From contig CADCWH010000072.1 of the NCBI GenBank assembly GCA_902806395.1, positions 1 to 6,822 on the forward strand: 6,822 nucleotides of DNA, given 5' to 3'. Positions within the stretch are counted from its first letter, which is position 1, and the number at the start of each line of letters is the position of its first letter. The stretch is from an uncultured Thermomicrobiales bacterium (GTDB taxonomy: Bacteria; Chloroflexota; Chloroflexia; Thermomicrobiales; UBA6265). Shown here in pieces: positions 6,278-6,822 of the stretch. The translations under genes and the position numbers were made by a program. Under the pieces are notes generated by a model that did not search any database, was not told where the DNA came from, and saw nothing but the letters and a program-made list of their open reading frames with translations.

Positions 6278-6315
6278 TCGTTCTCATCCCTTCGCAACTG
6301 GGGAGGTTCACGAAG

Positions 6316-6822
6316 ATGATTCTCCTCCGCTCGATGATGGATCCGCAGACCCTCGGAGTGCTGGCGCTGCTGGTTCCCCTCGGGATGATGTTGACGCAGA
6401 TCGTCCGGCCCGGCGAGCGTCGCGGCCGGCAGGGCGACGTCCTGCATGGCTATCCGGTCTCGACGATGTACAGGCTACGCCGGCAGCGGTTGCCACTCGT
6501 GTTACTGGCAGTGGTCACTGGGGTGGACGCGACCCTGGAAACGGTCCCGACTTGGGGGCTGGCGGTGGCACTAGTAGCGGCCGTCGTCATCTTGGTGATT
6601 CCAGTCCGCTGCGAGATCACGACTGATGGCGTGAGGGTCGGCTGGCTGCCCGTCCGCCGATGGACCGAGTTCGGGGGGCTCCGGGTGCGGCAGGGTACGA
6701 TTCACCTCCTGCCGATCAGCGGGTCGAGCGGATTCGCGTTCCCGCTGACCGGGCGGTTCGAGGACGGCGACCTCGTCGCGGAAGTCCGCGGACTGATCAC
6801 CCGCGCCTACAAAGGATCGTCC
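6316..6822 (+). CDS. Multi-pass membrane protein with PH-like cytosolic region, partial at 3' end
   Basis: From the ATG at 6316 the frame stays open for 169 codons to the right edge, so the C-terminus is missing. GGGGAGG at 6300-6306 lies nine bases upstream, an excellent ribosome site that fixes the start. One helix is seen at about residues 12-30, then a basic loop (RPGERRGRQ, later RLRRQR), then a hydrophobic block (about 58-97) that could hold two closely spaced helices. Residues 98-160 are beta-rich: CEITTDGVRVGWLPVRRW, then alternating strands (LRVRQGTIHLLPI) and FAFPLTG. This pattern of two adjacent helices followed by a small beta domain recalls bacterial membrane-linked PH-domain proteins, but I cannot assign a family with certainty. 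It stands alone on its strand after a 600-base gap; the promoter-like island at 5977-6023 is the best visible control element. Function unknown. Confidence 0.8.
   Translation, partial: MILLRSMMDPQTLGVLALLVPLGMMLTQIVRPGERRGRQGDVLHGYPVSTMYRLRRQRLPLVLLAVVTGVDATLETVPTWGLAVALVAAVVILVIPVRCEITTDGVRVGWLPVRRWTEFGGLRVRQGTIHLLPISGSSGFAFPLTGRFEDGDLVAEVRGLITRAYKGSS

Noticed and set aside
5934..6311. 125-codon minus-strand open frame
   Set aside because: Cys/Arg/Ser-rich translation, no hydrophobic core or recognisable motif, and it crosses the promoter-like island.
1..6822. tRNA, rRNA, CRISPR array, insertion sequence or phage genes
   Set aside because: No cloverleaf-like sequence with a T-loop, no regularly spaced repeat, no transposase or integrase motif was seen on either strand.

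Overview
The window comes from a GC-rich bacterial chromosome. The best guess is Chloroflexota, perhaps near Thermomicrobia. This rests on the leftmost gene, a long TIGR03663/Agl23-type membrane glycosyltransferase of the kind common in Chloroflexota and haloarchaea, together with the strong G/C bias at third codon positions, Shine-Dalgarno-led genes and a small uncharacterised acidic protein. The phylum call is an inference; no rRNA or marker gene is present.

Layout, left to right. (1) Positions 1-1929, minus strand: 643 codons of an Agl23-like GT-C/GT39 membrane protein whose 3' end lies off the left edge. (2) 1930-2330: about 400 bases without a gene, separating divergent transcription units and holding two perfect 14-bp GC palindromes. 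(3) 2331-3494, plus strand: a 110-residue acidic protein, then a 253-residue single-pass membrane protein with a beta-propeller-like outer domain, probably co-transcribed. (4) 3541-4062, minus strand: a flavin-reductase-domain protein, convergent with the previous unit and divergent from the next. (5) 4258-5487, plus strand: a complete Amt ammonium transporter with all pore residues. It is followed by an 8-bp hairpin, a possible 49-residue single-helix protein (5567-5716) and a 17-bp terminator-like hairpin (5762-5801). (6) 5802-6315: about 500 bases without an intact gene, dense in short inverted repeats, with a promoter-like AT-rich island (5977-6023) and a possible broken TIR-domain fragment (6132-6277). 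(7) 6316-6822, plus strand: the first 169 codons of a multi-pass membrane protein with a PH-like cytosolic region, running off the right edge.

Most of this looks like ordinary chromosome: nitrogen uptake, flavin chemistry and envelope glycosylation genes that do not form one obvious pathway. No glnK (PII) gene lies immediately downstream of amt. The unexplained part is 5488-6315: a small membrane ORF, a run of inverted repeats, repeated ACGGTT motifs at a putative regulated promoter, and a TIR-like remnant. I saw no complete defence system, CRISPR array, tRNA, rRNA, IS element or phage gene.
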